64,000 nt of DNA from Chrysoporthe austroafricana. Taxonomy: Eukaryota > Ascomycota > Sordariomycetes > Diaporthales > Cryphonectriaceae. Below the pieces are notes generated by a model. It saw only the letters and a list, made by a program, of their open reading frames with translations, was not told where the DNA came from and did not search any database. Positions 62,267-64,000 of this stretch are shown one piece after another. The stretch covers positions 2,046,001-2,110,000 of the forward strand of contig JYIP02000009.1 in NCBI GenBank assembly GCA_001051155.2, read 5' to 3'. How positions within the stretch are numbered: the first letter of the stretch is position 1; the number at the start of each line of letters is the position of its first letter. The translations under genes and the position numbers were made by a program.

Positions 62267-64000
62267 GCCAGGGTAAACAGGTAAGGGGGGTGGATAGGTA
62301 AGGGGTGCTTTAACTTATACAAGTATAAGATTACGGATATATATATTCTTTCGGTTAGCGTATAAGTTATTACGTAATAAGGTTCTACTCAGAATTAGCT
62401 TTTTTTAAGAATAAGAAATGCATTAAAAAATCAATACTATTAAATTCTTTTTTTAAATATATATATATATATATAATATTCAAATTGCGATTTAGCAATA
62501 AAATAACACGACAAATATATAATGAGCACTGCTATTTAACAGTGGCCTAAGAAGTACTAAAAGGCTTATATTAAGTAAGAGCAGATGCAAAGGAATCGAT
62601 CTTCCTCTACGGAAATACAAAGAGAGATTCTAGGTGCGAGTGTTCACTAGCGGTAAAGCTATTGGATGAAACAATACTTATTAACGACTGAAGAGCTATA
62701 AGAAAATTTATCTGACTGTAAGAAAACCACAGCTCTTCAGACCTGGCTCACTTGGGTCGAACCCTGGCATGGATTATGACCGTGCGTAACGACTACAGGC
62801 GAAAGCAGGTCACTAGAACAGGCCAGCTTAGTGGAGCCCGGGCTATGTTGCTACGGATCTAACATCTACCTTTCTTATATACGTCCGTATAGACATGGGC
62901 TTACGTAGGCAAGGAATAGAATTAAGCACACCGACGCTATGGATAACTTGGATACGTATATATACTTTTTTTCCCAGTCTGTTCGGAAGCTGTATTATAA
63001 GCACTATCTTCCGCTTCATCCACAGTAACCATCCAGGTAAGGCATTGATGCAAGCTGTTAGTCTCTGAAAGCTCAACCAGCTAAAGGCATTTTACCCAAC
63101 CAGGAAAATAGGGCTGGCATCTCTAGTGAAAAGTAAAAGCATTCGCGCAAACCCTCGTAGCCCGCATAGAACGTGGGCCTAAGCTACACGTTTAGCGGAA
63201 GTAAAACCTAGTTACATTTCATAGTATAGTAATCTGCTCTTGAGATTTTGGCCAAGAAGATCTTTTGCAAGGCGCATTTTCTCCTTATATAACTAGCTGA
63301 CTGCTTTAACATTAGGCACACAAACCCTCCCCCTCAAGGCAGAATGTTCGTGGGACCAACGAATGCTATCCCATTTGCTCTTTCCACCCTTTACCACTAT
63401 GGGGAAACCCGGATGATTATTGTTGTTTTAGAAGGGAAGCTTAATGTATATTGAAGCTTGACGAGCTGAACTATCTGGAAGGGAGAAAAGCTGTCCTTAT
63501 ACTTATGTAGACGGCCCTTTGGCCCTCTAGGGGCCTGGAACGGCCGTTTACCTTCCCGTTCGAACGATAGAATTCGTTGGACATCAATCTATCGTTCCCG
63601 GAGGTCTGACGGGCTTCCTAAATTGGAAGGTGCGATGTCCCTTGGAAGTCAGGGATCTGGCCATGCCTAGATGCCTGAAAGGGTGGCTGAGAGGGTGGCT
63701 GGGAGCCTTGTCAATATTCAACACGGCCAGACTGCGACGTAGCTGAAGGCGCTTTTAGCCTACTGGAACATGGCGATAAGCTTTGTTAGGAACAGCTGGC
63801 TGGTCTTTACCTGCAGATACTTATATGAACCCTTGTTACGCTTCCGAAATACTACGTATTCCTTTTGCCCCTTCACACCCTCACTAGTACAGCGGCCCCC
63901 ATTCTTCAGTATAATAAATACTTCATCCCTAGTGACCCTTTATCTTTCTCTACCCTCAACGTTCCTCTGCCTCCAATGTGGCGATAGCAATGCCAAATGG
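62267..64000. other. Non-LTR flank, no supported gene
   Basis: After TSD GCCAG there is a G-rich direct repeat (AGGTAAGGGGGGT / AGGTAAGGGGTG, 62,278-62,310), a (TA)n run near 62,457-62,476, then more balanced sequence. Short open frames are present (for example 63,076-62,843, minus) without recognisable domains or splice-joined extension. It may contain the other side of the relic into which B inserted. Confidence 0.5.

Noticed and set aside
62843..63076. 77-codon minus ORF in the right flank
   Set aside because: No domain, no codon or splice support; ordinary chance length.

Overview
The window is nuclear DNA of a filamentous ascomycete (Pezizomycotina). The evidence is short GT-AG introns with CTAAC/CTGAC branch points, a Zn2Cys6 regulator with a fungal middle-homology region, and a large A+T-rich block of Ty3/gypsy retrotransposons damaged in the pattern of repeat-induced point mutation (RIP): C to T only, so that CAA/CAG glutamine codons have become TAA/TAG. 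The species cannot be named from this sequence.

1-8,300 is an ordinary balanced-composition gene island. It holds the 3' part of a YAT-type amino-acid permease (1-1,521, +), a complete four-exon Zn2Cys6 transcription factor (4,431-1,639, -) and a complete five-exon aldo-keto reductase (5,115-6,252, +). Permease and regulator are tail to tail. Regulator and reductase are divergent across about 680 bp, so the regulator may control its neighbours (inference). I find no convincing gene in 6,253-8,300. An F-box pseudogene with RIP-type stops (about 8,380-10,019, -) lies at the edge of the A+T-rich block.

10,020-62,266 is a nested nest of six LTR retrotransposons. I could delimit every one by paired LTRs of exactly equal length and a perfect 5-bp target duplication. 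F (10,428-25,232, coding +) is interrupted by A (11,002-18,466, coding -). B (26,176-62,266, coding -) is interrupted by D (28,299-38,927, coding -) and, inside its own right LTR, by C (43,905-62,047, coding -), which is itself interrupted by E (48,436-59,063, coding +). A, B, C and F are related 7.3-7.5-kb Ty3/gypsy chromodomain elements (gag with CCHC knuckle, protease, RT, RNase H, integrase, chromodomain). All four also carry an ORF on the opposite strand, between the chromodomain and the 3' LTR, encoding a Cys-cluster plus coiled-coil protein. D and E are copies of a second, 10.63-kb family with 207/208-bp LTRs, a leader with a hairpin and tandem repeats, and a long extra ORF (about 620 codons) between pol and the 3' LTR that I cannot assign. 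All six carry stops and altered catalytic residues, so none is autonomous.

F and B sit in an older A+T-rich relic (10,020-10,427, 25,238-26,170), possibly of a pogo-like DNA transposon. 62,267-64,000 returns to mixed, more balanced sequence with no gene I can support.
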